Shown: positions 1 through 11,849 of the stretch, piece by piece | Numbering within the stretch: the first letter of the stretch is position 1 | Layout: every line of letters begins with the position of its first letter | NCBI RefSeq assembly: GCF_002878395.1 | Contig: NW_025850773.1 | Coordinates: 410,998-474,997 of the forward strand | DNA: 64,000 nt | Direction of reading: 5' to 3' | Origin: Capsicum annuum | Taxonomy: Eukaryota > Streptophyta > Magnoliopsida > Solanales > Solanaceae | Notes under the pieces: model-generated | What the model was told of the DNA's origin: nothing | Database searches by the model: none | What the model saw: only the letters and a program-made list of their open reading frames with translations | Program-made: the position numbers and the translations under genes

Positions 1-164
1 TTGCGCTAAATTACTCCCTCCAATCTACTTGGATTATAAAAGTTTAAGACGTAAAATAAAATTTATGTTAAATTATTTTAAAATTTACAAATCGTTTATT
101 AGGACACATAAAATATAGTATTACCTCAATTTCAATTTGTTTGTAATATTTTTATTTAAGATAG

Positions 165-608
165 TTAAAAAAACTTTAAATGTTATAGTTTTAAATTAAA
201 CATTTGCCAAATATATGGTCTTTATTTTGCATCATTTAGAAGTTAAAATAAATAATTTTCCAAGAAAATAAAAGACATTCTTTTTTAAATAGACTAAAAA
301 ATAGTATTGAAATGGACGGACAATATTTTTGATATATAAAATAGTAATATATATTATTATATCCTCAGCTAGCAAATATAATTATAACTTTGAATATTGT
401 GGTTTTAAATTAAAAGTTTGTCAAATATATGGTCTTTTATTTAGCCATCTTAAACATGTCATATAGAAGTTAAATTAAATAATTGCCAAAAAAAAAGGAA
501 AGAGATTTTGTTTTTTAAACGGACTAAAAAAAGAAAGTATTGAAAATGAATTGAGTATATTTTTGATATAAATTAGTAATATATATTTTTATATCTTTAA
601 CTAGCGGA
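165..608. repeat. AT-rich tandem repeat, period about 215-230 bp
   Basis: Two adjacent diverged copies are visible. The anchor ACTTTAAA at 173 recurs as ACTTTGAA at 387, and both copies carry the words TTTTAAATTAAA, AAATATATGGTC and CTAGC (369 and 601). A third copy starts but is cut by the TIR element at 616 and resumes at 1331 (ATTATAACTTTGA). No coding potential is seen. Confidence 0.7.
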
Positions 609-820
609 TATAATCAGAGGCGGATCTAGGATCTGGACTTTTTGAGTGCCAAGTAAACTTATCGATAGGGGCGGTGGAGTCACCTTCGATGAAGCGTCGA
701 AAAATTATTTGATGAATAGAGGTTAAATGTTAATCATAATGAGTGTATATTTAATTTTGCACACTCTTAACATAGCTGAGAATAAAATTTGTACATCCTT
801 CGTTGAATTTCTGCTCTGCC

Positions 821-1107
821 ATGGCTTATCGATTAAATTAATCAAATTATTCATTTTTTGATATATAGGACGATTAACCAACCAATTAATTAAAAATAAT
901 AATAATAAAATGACAAAACTTGATATTTCAATAATATTACTAATATCATAATATAATATTAGTATGGCTTATCGATTAAATTAATCAAATTATTCTTTTT
1001 TTGATATATAGGACAATTAACCAATCAATTAATTAAAAAAAACAATAATAAAATGACAAAACTTGATATTTCAATAATATTACTAATACCATAATATAAT
1101 ATTAGTA
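821..1107. repeat. 143-bp internal tandem duplication
   Basis: Inside the TIR element a segment beginning ATGGCTTATCGATTAAATTA at 821 is repeated at 964 with only a few substitutions and small A-run differences. It contains no ORF. Confidence 0.85.
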
Positions 1108-1132
1108 TTAAAAAAATAAAAGTTGCAAACTA

Positions 1133-1186
1133 GGATTGAACACACGATCTATGGACAACAAAAGTAACACTTTGCCACTTGCACTA
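1133..1186 (-). repeat. tRNA-derived SINE-like promoter remnant
   Basis: Read on the minus strand, TAGTGCAAGTGG (1175-1186) fits a pol III A box and GTGTTCAATCC (1133-1143) fits a B box, at about tRNA spacing. This is how tRNA-derived SINEs begin. It lies within the 616-1330 element and is too degraded to be a functional tRNA gene. Confidence 0.4.
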
Positions 1187-1337
1187 GATAGTACTTTGAT
1201 ATTATGAGTAACGGATTTAATATTTGAATATATCAGTATATATATATATACACACCTATATACCTAGAGTTTTCGTCGAAATTTGCGGGTGGCGTACCAC
1301 CCCACGATAATGAATAGATCCGCTCCTAGGTATAATT

Positions 1338-1800
1338 ATAACTTTGACGACCGGCCAAATATGTAAGTTGCCCTTTATTATTTGATCGACTGAATAACCA
1401 TATAGATAGCACTATACGTAGCGTTTCAAAATGTTTTGAATTTGTTTAAACTTGATTAATGCTTAGATTATGGGAATATACTAAAGCCATGTGATTTGTG
1501 AATTGTTGAGAACGAAATAAAAATATTTTTGAGTTGGATAGGAAACTTGGGAACAATAGAAGATGGAGAATAAAGCAGGGGGCGAGAAATTTCAACAGAT
1601 CAAATGACTAAATTCAAAGAATAAAAAGAATTTGGCTATGGGTTTAATTTGAAAGAAAATGGTAGCACTTGACTACTATTTTCAATACTTCAAATCATTA
1701 ATCAAATCATATTTTTTCACACAAAATTATGCCAATATTAAGGGTGTTCACATGTCTGGCATCAGGCGCGACAAATTTATGTGGGCTGGCCATAGACACC
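1338..1800. other. Intergenic, no gene seen
   Basis: AT-rich sequence with no recognisable ORF, element end or RNA gene. Confidence 0.5.
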
Positions 1801-2283
1801 TGCTCACAATCTTAAAAGTGGATTTTTAGGAAGAATGAATATCATAATTTTCTAGTTAAGTTTCTAGATTTAGTAAAGAATGAATATCATAATTTTTTAG
1901 TTAAGTTTCTAGATTTAGTACATGCATATTATGGTTTTCTAGTTATGTTTTCAAAATAGGCTAGTACAGTTACTTGGATAAGCATCTTGCGGAAATATCT
2001 AGAATAGAAGATAAGGTTACTAGAATTTTCTTGTAAATATATCTAGAATAATATCTAGTATCGTTCGTAGTCAAGTAAGTATGAATAGGGGTGATATTGT
2101 ACATTTGTAAGCAACTCAAAATAATCCAATTCAAGTACTCTTCTTCTATAATCAAGTTCTCCTATCCAAAATCGCTCCTCTTTTCATAGCTTTCTCTTCT
2201 TAATTGAATCTTCCGATCTTAGTAAACTATCTTGGGTTAGCAAAAGGTTTCTCCCAGTTATATCTTTCTTCTGCTAGTCTTAC
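1801..2283 (+). repeat. 5' LTR of gag-only Copia-like element
   Basis: It aligns with 3503-3891 through blocks such as ACTTGGATAAGCATCTTG, TTACTAGAATTTTCTTGTA and ATTGTACATTTGTAAGCAAC. It also holds a 43-bp tandem duplication (about 1834-1919, AATGAATATCATAATTTT unit) that the 3' LTR lacks. Confidence 0.75.
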
Positions 2284-2285
2284 TT

Positions 2286-2301
2286 GTTGTCAGAGCCATA
2301 G
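2286..2301 (+). other. Primer-binding site, tRNA-iMet type
   Basis: TGTTGTCAGAGCCATA differs slightly from the usual TGGTATCAGAGCC primer-binding site of plant Copia elements and sits immediately downstream of the left LTR. Confidence 0.65.
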
Positions 2302-2400
2302 CCATAAATCGTCTTTTGTCTTTTACTTCAAGACCGGATTTGTAGTCAATTCGTCTGGTTTGTATGAATGGATTTAAGTGGTCGTATTAGTGGACTGCAC

Positions 2401-3340
2401 ATGGAGTTGTTGAATCAGTCAAATTACAAGTATAGAAGACATGTATGAAATCACATCTTGTGGATGAGGATTTGTGGAATGTTGTTAATGGGAGTAACAC
2501 AAATCCTCCTGACGACGGACCAACAAATAGTAGCGCATACAAGAAGCGGAAACAAATCAATATGAAGGCAGAGTTCATCCTGAAAAGGGCGAGCTCATCC
2601 CGAAGAGGGCAATCTCATCCAGTTTATTTGATCATATTATAAGGTGCAAATCAGCTCATGAAATATGAAAGACCCTCGATCAGTTGTTCAACAAGAAGAA
2701 TGAAACTCGTTTACAAATATTGGAGAATGAATTGGCTAACACCATTTAAGGTAATCTCTCTATCTTGAGTATTTGTTAAAGATTAAGAACTTAGGTTTTG
2801 AGGTTTCCTTATTGAATGTGGATAAGGCTATCTGTGATGCACGAATGAGAAGTATTATAATTCGTAGTTTGAAATCAAAATATATTTCTTTTGTTATATC
2901 AGTTCAAAGGACTCAACAATCATTCTTGGAGAAATTTGAGAGTTTGTTATCATCATGGGAGCTACTAGACAAATAATTGACTGGTGTATCTGTCAAAAAA
3001 GGAAAAGAAACTGCTCTGATAGCTGACAAGAGGAACTTTAAGGAAAAAGTAAGATATATGTCTCACTCTCGATCCTCAAGTGATTTAAGTTTACCAAGAA
3101 AGAAAGAAGAGTTCTCTGTTAATTACAATAAGAAGACTTTTAGATGTTATCAGTATGATAAAAAAGGATACATAAAATGATATCATTGAGCCACAGAGAG
3201 CAACATCACACAAACTTAAAAAGTTGTGAAAGAAAAAGAAGAAGACTGGGAAAGGTTCTTAGAAGTTGAGAGTCGAGAAATAGATGCCTTGGCTTTCATC
3301 AATTTTGAAAGAGATTGAATGGCGAATTCAAGATATAATA
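2401..3340 (+). pseudogene. Broken Copia gag with start of protease region
   Basis: Reading frames in sequence show the plant Copia gag layout. Near 2401 is MELLNQSNY, the usual opening of the Copia gag (DUF4219/UBN2) fold, followed by DEDLWNVVNG (about 2460-2490). The central helical part (2773-2976) contains LEKFESLLSSWE-like sequence, and a remnant zinc knuckle lies at about 3139-3190. In the knuckle most metal ligands are changed (C-x2-Y, Y and H in place of C, H and C) and one position is a stop. The segment FERD, stop, MANSRY (about 3305-3335) matches the place where the protease Asp-Ser-Gly motif normally starts, but the motif is lost. Several stops and at least one frameshift make it non-coding. 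Confidence 0.7.
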
Positions 3341-3502
3341 TAGTCCATCGCGTGGAAAAAAAGGTGTCGATGTCATCAACAAGAAGCAAAAAAATATTTT
3401 TAATAAGTATTTATGTTCCTTTGCAGGCACGTTTAAAAGCTTCGATTGAGTTCTTCTATAACAAGTTTGAGATATTTTCCAAAAAATTACTTTAAGGTAG
3501 AG

Positions 3503-3891
3503 TGTAAAAAATATCTAAAGTGGATTTTTTTGAAAGAAAAAATATCATATTTTTCTAATTAATTTTCTAGAATAGTTTGGTATGGTCACTTGGATAAGCA
3601 TCTTGTAGAAATATCTAGAATAGATGATGAAGTTACTAGAATTTTCTTGTAGATGTATCTAGAAGAATAGAATCATCCATAGGCAAGTGTAAATAGGAGT
3701 GACATTGTACATTTGTAAGCAACCCGAAATAAACATATTCAAGTAGTATTTTTCTATATCAAAGTTCTCGTTTTCAATATCTTTCTTCACCTTTCATAGC
3801 TTCCTCTTCTTAGTTGAATCTTTCGATCTTAGTTAATAATCTTGGACTAGCAGAAGGTTTCCTTGATTATACTTTTCTGTTATTCTCTACA
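3503..3891 (+). repeat. 3' LTR of gag-only Copia-like element
   Basis: Begins TGTAAAAAATATC after the purine tract and ends near CTCTACA. It corresponds to 1801-2283 but lacks that copy's 43-bp duplication. Confidence 0.7.
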
Positions 3892-3894
3892 TAC

Positions 3895-4560
3895 ATATCC
3901 TTGAAAAGTTGCTCTTTTATTTTTACTCCTCCTTATAACTACTCCGTCAGTAATAACTCCGTAACTAAAACGATAAAATATCATCGCCACAATAAAAATA
4001 TATTTGTGACGGCTTCTACCGCCACAACAGATAGACAAATACGCTACAAAATATATTTTAACAAAGCACATTTGAGCTAGATTGACACTGATATACTGGA
4101 ATTAGCAGCGACCTTGTTTCCACAAAACACCGTCAATTGTTATCACTTTTTTATTGCCACAAAAATACCATCAATCAGGAACACCTTTTGTCACTGCAAA
4201 ATTACCATCAATTATGACCATTTTTTTGTTACTGCAAAATCATCATATATTGTGACCACTTATTTTCGCCACTAAAATCTCTGCATTAGTAGCGACCTTG
4301 TCGCCATAAAATCAATATCAATAGTGACCACATAAATTTCATCACTAAAACCTATATATTAATAGCAATCTATATCGCTGCCATACCTTTAAATATTAGT
4401 GGTGACACTACTATCTTGTTTCTGAAAAGAACTTATAATAGCAAAATTCATCGCTACAAAATCTACTAAATCATTAGTGGCAAGTCACATTTTGCCACTT
4501 AAATTTTATGTACAAATAAAAATATTATTTTAATCAACCATAAAATTAAATTTGTACCTA
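3895..4560. repeat. Array of degenerate GCGACC/GCCAC(A/T)AAA words
   Basis: Roughly every 30-60 bases there is a variant of AGTGACC or GCGACC followed by GCCACTAAAA or GCCACAAAAT (e.g. near 4105, 4150, 4250, 4300, 4340, 4480), in both orientations. This resembles the subterminal repeat arrays of CACTA transposons. No terminal CACTA sequence was found next to it, so the parent element is unproven. Confidence 0.45.
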
Positions 4561-4867
4561 TATTAGACAAAATTGACAATAAATTTTAAGAACTACATAT
4601 AATATTAGCTAGTAAAAGCATCCAATAGTGTTTTACAAAATCATCCTCCGATCAAATACTATAAGTACTTCACTTAATAAGAAGTCAATGGTATATACGT
4701 TAATAACGACATAGTGCTTCACTTTTATCATATTCATACATATGATCAAAAATAAAAAATGCATTCTACGACTTCATGCTCCTCCTTGGTCAACCCATTG
4801 TTTAAGAACGTCCCTACTATTAAAAAGCACCAAATCACTTTATAATTCTAGAAACAAAGAGGAAGTG

Positions 4868-4879
4868 CATATATATATG

Positions 4880-4929
<50 letters not shown>

Positions 4930-4944
4930 ATTATTATTATTATT

Positions 4945-4980
<36 letters not shown>

Positions 4981-4981
4981 G
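4868..4981. repeat. Compound microsatellite (TA)n-(TTA)n-(TTG)n
   Basis: About 60 bases of TA with occasional TG interruptions are followed by a run of TTA and then about 11 TTG units. Any ORF across it is a repeat artefact. Confidence 0.95.
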
Positions 4982-4989
4982 CAAGTTCT

Positions 4990-5680
4990 TTGCTTTGATA
5001 AACTATTCGTCTCTATTTTTTAGTCAAAGATTAATATAGGTGTTTACACTTAAACCAATGGAGACATATATTTAGACATACAACTATCACTTAACATTAA
5101 GTGTTTGACTAATATATATTTTCATTCAATCACATAGCCTTGATAAGTTCTGTTGATTTCTCGTGTGAATAAATATTTATGTTTTATTTACTGGAAAGCT
5201 TCAAACTAAGAGTCTTTTTTCAAATTTGTAAATAAAAAAAAATTCTCGATTTCTTATAAGAGATTGAATTTTACACAAAATAAAATAAATATAATTAACA
5301 TAAGCAGATCATTTCTTCAAAAATGTAGATGCTAGTAAGAAAAACAAATTATGAAATTGGACTATTATTATATTATTAGAATATTTCAGAAATAAAATAT
5401 ATATTCAGTCGGTTAAAGAGATGTGAGGCAATTCCAAAGCATATTCCTGTTTATTTGGGTGCATCTTCTCGCATTCATCTATAGTACGTGAGTCACCAGA
5501 AAAGGTTGCATTACTGATATCTTTCTTTGCCTTTTCTTGAGTGAATAATGACCATATATGAAGAAAACACTGGTGTACTCTAGCTACTAAAATGTTGCAT
5601 CAATCATCTAAAAAAGGTATAACAAGACCAAGAACTATTAAAGAAAAATGAATACTGTAAAGCTAGTTGCTGCACTTTGA
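4990..5680. other. Intergenic, no gene seen
   Basis: AT-rich with no supported coding or element structure. Confidence 0.45.
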
Positions 5681-5729
5681 TAACACTTGCTGCACTTTTT
5701 ATATACCTATAAACCTTTTGTGCTAGTTG

Positions 5730-6330
5730 TGAACGTGAGCAGGTATAGATTTCAGCTTGAGGTTATTCAAGGTGAGCTGCCACACTACTACATTTACAGA
5801 GGTTTGCATGCCTTGAGAGATTTGCATACTCACATTCCTTTTTGGTCCTTTGGACTATGTAGTTTTAAAGCATAAAAAATGCTTTTATATTGCTAATTGC
5901 TCTATTTATAGTCGGGTGATTCTGTCCACAGTCTATAAGATGGTATCTGCTATAGGGTTTGTTGCTGAAATGGCTGCCATTGGTTTTGGTCTCTCAAAGG
6001 ATGAATTTACTTCCCTAATACAGCAGGGAGCATATTTGCTTGCTCCAACGGGAAGTGACCTGAGGCGTTATGGCAAAGAGGGAACAATATTTTCAGGATA
6101 CCACATCCTGGACTAAGTATTTGGCTTAGAAATGGGCTAAAATGAAAGTGAATATGTTGGAACTTTAGGGCAGTATTTGATGAATATCTGCACACATAGC
6201 ATCAGATGTAGTTCTAAAACCTTTAGGGCATTTTCCCAGAGTCCTCTTGCAAGCATGTATCCTCCCATTTGTGCCGGTGAATATGTTGAACAAGAGCTTG
6301 CTGTCATAAATGTTACAGGTAATAAAGGAT
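5730..6330 (+). pseudogene. 2-oxoglutarate/Fe(II)-dependent oxygenase-like gene fragment
   Basis: The frame at 5939-6108 reads MVSAIGFVAEMAAIGFGLSK, then LLAPTGSDLRRYGKEGT and FSGYH. I recognise this as the C-terminal half of a plant IPNS-like 2OG-Fe(II) oxygenase family protein. In another frame, HPGLSIWLRNG follows at about 6104 after an apparent small deletion of the FAGYHYDLN-type block. The tail at 6198-6320 reads HIASDVVLKPLGH, then after a one-base shift SPLASMYPPICAGEYVEQEL. The core has therefore lost its reading frame at least twice and carries in-frame stops, so no enzyme can be made. Upstream sequence from about 5730 may be another exon but was not identified. Whether it came in with a transposon is unknown. 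Confidence 0.65.
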
Positions 6331-6869
6331 GAAGCAAATTGAAATTGAAGACTCAAGAATGTAGCTATCAAGACTCTAGCTATCAGTGATGAAGCGAATT
6401 GAAACTGGATTCTTTTTTCAATTTCCAGCAAGTAAACAGTTCCAAGAGCCTCTATAAAGGATCAAAGTATGACTGTATCATCAATTCCCTATTTCTACTT
6501 TGTTCAACACTAAGTTGATAGGATATAAATCCCAAATGACTGTAACATGTGCTTGATTTGTTCTATCATTTGATTGGATAATAGATAAAATGTCACGCCA
6601 TCCAAAAAAAGCTCTATTTATAGCCTGCAGTCAAGACTCAGATAACATGATCATATGCACAACAAGTGAAGAAAAACGATCTTTTAGTTTTATTTCTATT
6701 TCTCAATGTAGTTATTTTCACTTGCTGGTTTAATGTTGTCTATGCTGTTTATTTTCAATTTACAGTTTTCAATAATACTTTTGGGGTTCAGGGAAAAATC
6801 GTCTGAGCAACCATGATTGAAAAGAGTGGAGACAAACAATTGAAGTCGTTACAATCTAAAAACTGAATT
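6331..6869. other. No gene seen; possible 3' flank of CACTA gene
   Basis: Nothing coding is supported. The left end of the CACTA element should lie near or left of here, but no CACTAC terminus was convincing. Confidence 0.4.
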
Positions 6870-8215
6870 CTATTCAAGAAAATACCTGTTGCATTCCAGC
6901 CATGCGAGCAACCATGTTTTCTTGAAATATTTTTCTACTTCTCCTTTTATGTGTTCACGTTCCTCTTCCAATTTCTTTTGGAAATCCTGATCCATATCTC
7001 TTTTCAAGACGGTAGCTATTTGTTCACGCTTTTCTTGCAACTTTCTTTCCATGTCAAGTTGCATCTCTTGACGCATACTTTCTATCGCTGAAGACATGTT
7101 GGCCTCTATGTTTGCCTGTTGTGTTTGACTCCTTTTAGGAGGATTCTTATCGTATCCTTTTTTCCGAACATATCCTAATCTATCACCAAGAATCGAAGAT
7201 AAAATCTTATCACTAGTCATGGAATTCTCGATCTCTTCTGAAAGTTGTTCAACGATAAGTTGCTGAACTGTCCCTATAATAATACATAACCATTTACATC
7301 TATCGCATAACTTATAGTACGTCGAAAAGGTAATAAGGCAGTAATTTTAGAAAAGTACATAAATCTGTCGGGATTGTAGATCCAACCATACACGTTCTCC
7401 ATTAAAATTCTTACGTGTGTGTTTGATCTCCCAAATTTTATATGGTGTCTCCTTTTCTCCTGTAAGAGGATTTCTCTATAAGATAAAAAGGAAAAATATA
7501 AGCAAAGAATTATATTTATATCAAAGAAGTATATGTAATAACAAGAGAATAAATATAATGTATTTTCACCTTATATCATCTACTTCTGCAAATGATCTTA
7601 TACCACACGAATGTTTGGTTATTTATTTTTCTCTATTTCTTTTGTTTCTCTCGCTGACAACCTGCACTTAACTTAGTAGATTAGGAAATCTCTAATCAAT
7701 CAGTAAATAGTTATTCTTTTGTATAAAATTCTAATTATTTTTTAAGTTACCTTGAATTTATCACTGCTAAAATGTTCCACTAGGCGCTTCCAGTCATCCA
7801 ACTCAACATCCTCAGGTCGATGAGACAATCTATCTTTATCATTATCATATCTAGAGTAGATAACATGTAATTGATCTTTTCATACGTTAAAAAGTCTTTG
7901 CATAATGCTTATCACAAAGCCTTACAACTTATGCTCTGGAAACCCATTTCAAACTTCAAATTTATCCTGCACACATTGTAACAGTATATTTGATATTCTA
8001 ACTGCGTATAGATAAATTATAAAATTTAAAGGAAATACAATATTAAGAGTGATTACTCTAACCCTAAGCCACATTGCTTCTCCATGATTTAAAACTATCT
8101 TCTGTCGATTTTCATCTCAAAATAAGATAGTGGTTCTCATGATCCAACCAGAGTAATTGATAATGTATCTAGCTCCAGAACCCACAGCTTTATCAGTGTT
8201 ATCTGAAATCATAAT
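6870..8215 (-). pseudogene. Transposase_24 (TNPA-type) gene, 3' exons, broken
   Basis: On the minus strand 7220-6870 reads a 116-residue frame containing LGDRLGYVRKKGYDKNPP and then a Gln/Glu/Lys-rich coiled coil with MRQEMQ, the usual C-terminus of plant Ptta/En/Spm (Transposase_24, PF03004) proteins. Upstream exons can be followed at about 8210-8060 (GARYIINYSGWIMRTTI), 7980-7745 (RPEDVELDDWKRLVEHF), 7680-7560 (VSERNKRNRE, then SFAEVDDI) and 7475-7370 (NPLTGEKETPY). These are separated by AT-rich introns. In-frame stops occur in most exons (e.g. after TILF and DKFEV). The first exon of the same gene is at 11397-11660, beyond an FtsH fragment and a processed pseudogene that enlarge the intron. 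Known role of the family: DNA-binding accessory transposition protein. Confidence 0.7.
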
Positions 8216-8529
8216 TTTGATTTCGTTCCATGTTTAATATTAACATCCACAGTTTTAGATTTGTATTTTCCTCTTTCTTTCTTTTATTGATGCAGGAAAC
8301 TACAAATCAAGAAAATATATTTTTATTTAAAAGAAGATGAAACATGCCCTCATCTAATTGATGTTATGATGGATTTAATATTTTAAGAACATACACCAGC
8401 ATGCATCAAGATTGAAGACATTCAACAACAAGGGCAAATAATATAAAGGAGAAAGCTGCCTAGATCAGAATAATTAATGTTGATTAGGCCAATAAATAAA
8501 GAGGAAATTCATGATGCAACACAAAGTAT

Positions 8530-9335
<806 letters not shown>

Positions 9336-9614
9336 ACACATACTATTAATCTACGTTAGATAAGAGTCGAAAAAGTGTAAATATGTAGCATGGTCAAAAA
9401 AGCAGTATCAATTTCGTAACACATAATATATGGATTGTTTAATTAATAATCATGGTATTGTATCTCCTATCTTAATTTTCAAGTGTTCTAAAACTATAAG
9501 CGTGTAATTTCTGTAGTACAATCAGGAAGACAACTCAATAGCCATGAAAATTCTAGCCAAATAAAGAAGATTAAAATTAAGTATTTATTAGCAATATAAC
9601 ATCACACTACTAAA

Positions 9615-11198
9615 ACCCACCACAAAATATCCCACTGGCCAAAAACCGCCATACACAATGACCAAAAAGAAGCTGACCCCGCAAGTACAACAACTCCAAA
9701 ACAACAACATACAAGAGTTAAAGAAAGAAAACAATCAATCTAAAGCAATGAAAAAAGCTTATGAGAAACTTGAAAACCTAAAGAACTTGCACATCATTCT
9801 TTTGAAGGAGACTATTTAGAAATGGCAATAGATGGACTCACTTGTACAGACGAAAGGGTGTCTGGAATCTGAACTGAAAAGGGCTGACTTGGAGAAAACT
9901 GAGTTGCTGACCGAGTTGACTTAGTTAGTTGAACAGGTTATATAGTTGGAGATTGAGAAGAAGTTGGTTTATGTGTTTGTTGCTATGCAGGTTGTGTAAT
10001 ATGTTAAGGTGGTTAAGAATGAGAGGGATGGATTACGTCAATAGAATGATGGGATTGTCAAGAAGCTGAAGAGTGTGGAGGTGAAAATACACAATGTTTT
10101 GAGAGAGAAAGATGAGATTAAGAAAATGTTAATTGGAATAGAGAGTGAGATTGGTCTTCTTAGGAAGAAATTGAGTGATTTTGGTGATGAGATTGCGATT
10201 GAGAGGAGTGTTTACAAGAGGATCTGTACGAAGAAGGATAAAATAAAAATGAAGCTTGATGCACAAGAAAAGAAAGCGGATGAATTGAGAGTGAGATTGG
10301 TTGAAATTGGGAAATGAGAGAAGGAGATTAAGGTTGAAGTTGAGAACTTAAGGGTTGAATATGCTGCCCTCAAGAAGGAAACCGAAGACAGAGAAAGCAA
10401 GGTTCAGTCTATTTGTCGATGAGGAATAGAATGGTATAAATATGTAGAAATAGATTGAAGAAATGGAGGATCATATTAAAAAATAGTGGAGGATGTTGAT
10501 CAAACCAAGACTTATTACCTCAATTCTATTAGAGAAAAAAAGAGTTGGAAACCCAATGTCAAGTGTTGAACAAGGAGATTGCTAGTGTGCAAACCTTACT
10601 CGATGAAGCACTGAAGAAAATTAGTGCTATGCAATGCAAGTATGAGTTAACAAACAGTAAGTACAAGGAAATCTTGAATGCTTTGAGGACTGCTGCAGGT
10701 TCAGTCCGCTTGGATGGTGAAGGTGCAAATGTTAGTATGGTTGGCAAAAACAAATGAATGGGGAAGTTGTTAAACCTTATGAAGTAGATTTGGAAGCCAT
10801 CATCAATGCTATCAATAATAAAGAGAACAAAGTTGAGGAGATGCAGAAACAGGTTGAGTTCTTGCGGTTTTAGAAGCTAAAGCACACAAAAAAAAATTTA
10901 TGGACCATGTTATCTTCAGCAACAACACTTGTTATTGCAATGTCTCTTGCGTATGTTGCTCGTGGCCATTGATCAAGGAATTTTATTCGAACTGATAATG
11001 ACAAGTTTGAAGAAATGACTTGAGTTTTGATCCCATAGTTTACCTCTAAGAAGGCACATGATTCTGCTGGTATCATGCCTAAGCTTGACAATCTGACTAC
11101 TGTTAGCTTGTTTCAACATCATATGTAACAATCCATGACTATTTTGTCATCCTTCTATATGAAATAATATGAAATCCCTTTAGTTTCCAAACAAAAAA
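9615..11198 (+). pseudogene. Processed pseudogene of a coiled-coil protein with C-terminal membrane anchor
   Basis: From MTKKKLTPQ at about 9659 a single intronless frame set runs about 1.45 kb. It is highly charged and heptad-like (e.g. VLREKDEIKKML and LSDFGDEIAIERSVYKR at 10075-10317; ETQCQVLNKEIASVQTLL at 10545-10757). It ends with a hydrophobic segment, SSATTLVIAMSLAYVA (about 10914-10960), that looks like a tail anchor. More than ten stops interrupt it. A short A-run (11192-11198) follows, and the block is bracketed by ATCACACTACTAAA (9601-9614) and ATTACACTGCTAAA (11199-11212), a 12/14 match consistent with an aged target-site duplication made by LINE machinery. I do not recognise the parent gene; myosin-like or other coiled-coil proteins are candidates. 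Confidence 0.6.
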
Positions 11199-11396
11199 AT
11201 TACACTGCTAAATTCTGTGACAACCACTTCAACAGATTGCAAATAGGACTTTAACCTATATTAGTTCATTATATTGCAATACCTTGAGAATCAAAACTGT
11301 AGGACGACACGACAGTGCTTATGTAAATGTTAGGAATTAATAAGAAGAGAAGTTAATCGTGAACTAACCTGCACTAGTTTCAGCCTTTAGGCTAAG

Positions 11397-11660
11397 TCAT
11401 ACATTTTCATCTAGATTTCTTGATGATTGTGTCTCTGGGGATGTCCTTTGGACAGTGCCACTTGACATTTGTTTTGTTTGTAGAGGTCCTTGGATTGGAT
11501 TAGATGAATGTCCCGTCTCCAAAGAAGGCGCAATAACTCCTATTGGTTGTATTTGTGGATGAGATGTTGTTTCAGAACTTACACGTTCTAGAACGCTACC
11601 ACGTCTACGTCTATGTCCCACACCTCTTCTTTCACTTTTACCTCATCCAGCCCCTCTCAT
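11397..11660 (-). pseudogene. First exon of Transposase_24 (TNPA-type) gene
   Basis: Reading minus from the ATG at 11660, the frame starts MRGAG, has a stop where Arg is expected, then continues GHRRRRGSVLERVSSETT and a Ser/Thr/Gln-rich linker to LDENV. This basic opening followed by a disordered region is typical of plant Transposase_24 proteins. The rest of the gene is at 6870-8215. The single stop after five codons (CGA to TGA type change) disables it. Confidence 0.6.
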
Positions 11661-11849
11661 TTCCTGCAACATTGGGTTAAAAGGAGAAGTGTATCAGAAC
11701 CAGAAATTAAAGATGACAAAATATATATCTACTATTGAGGAAAATATCAATTTATAAATTGAAACATTAAAACAAATAATTATAAAATATCAAACATTTT
11801 GTTGAACTATTTAAAATTATTGATTCTACTTAAACACTAATTTCATTTA

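Larger units (their letters stand above)
616..1330. mobile_element. Non-autonomous TIR DNA element, 715 bp
   Basis: The ends are inverted: AGAGGCGGATCTAGG at the left and, read in reverse complement, CCTAGGAGCGGATCTA at the right. The flanks TATAATC (609-615) and TATAATT (1331-1337) form a 6-7 bp target-site duplication. The neighbouring tandem copy (ATATAATTATAACTT near 376) shows the uninterrupted empty site, which supports insertion independently. No ORF is present. The terminal motif matches a second element at 32116-32437. Superfamily (hAT-like or other) is not settled. Confidence 0.7.
1801..3891 (+). mobile_element. Gag-only Copia-like LTR retrotransposon, about 2.1 kb
   Basis: Two related LTRs (1801-2283 and 3503-3891) flank a 1.2-kb interior. 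A primer-binding site resembling the 3' end of initiator tRNA-Met follows the left LTR, and a short purine stretch (AAGGTAGAG) precedes the right LTR. The interior holds a broken gag ending at the start of the protease region; integrase, reverse transcriptase and RNase H are absent. It must have depended on another element for movement. LTR ends are approximate because the two copies have diverged, and no clean target duplication could be found. Confidence 0.75.

Noticed and set aside
1133..1186. Functional tRNA gene
   Set aside because: A and B box-like words are present, but no complete cloverleaf or anticodon arm is evident.
4742..5023. 93-residue ORF
   Set aside because: Mostly TA/TTA/TTG microsatellite.
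5850..6116. Functional 2OG oxygenase gene
   Set aside because: Frame lost at least twice, with stops and an internal deletion.
9604..9620. CACACTACTAAAA as a CACTA terminus
   Set aside because: The Transposase_24 gene continues on both sides, and the word recurs at 11199 as a likely target duplication of the processed pseudogene.
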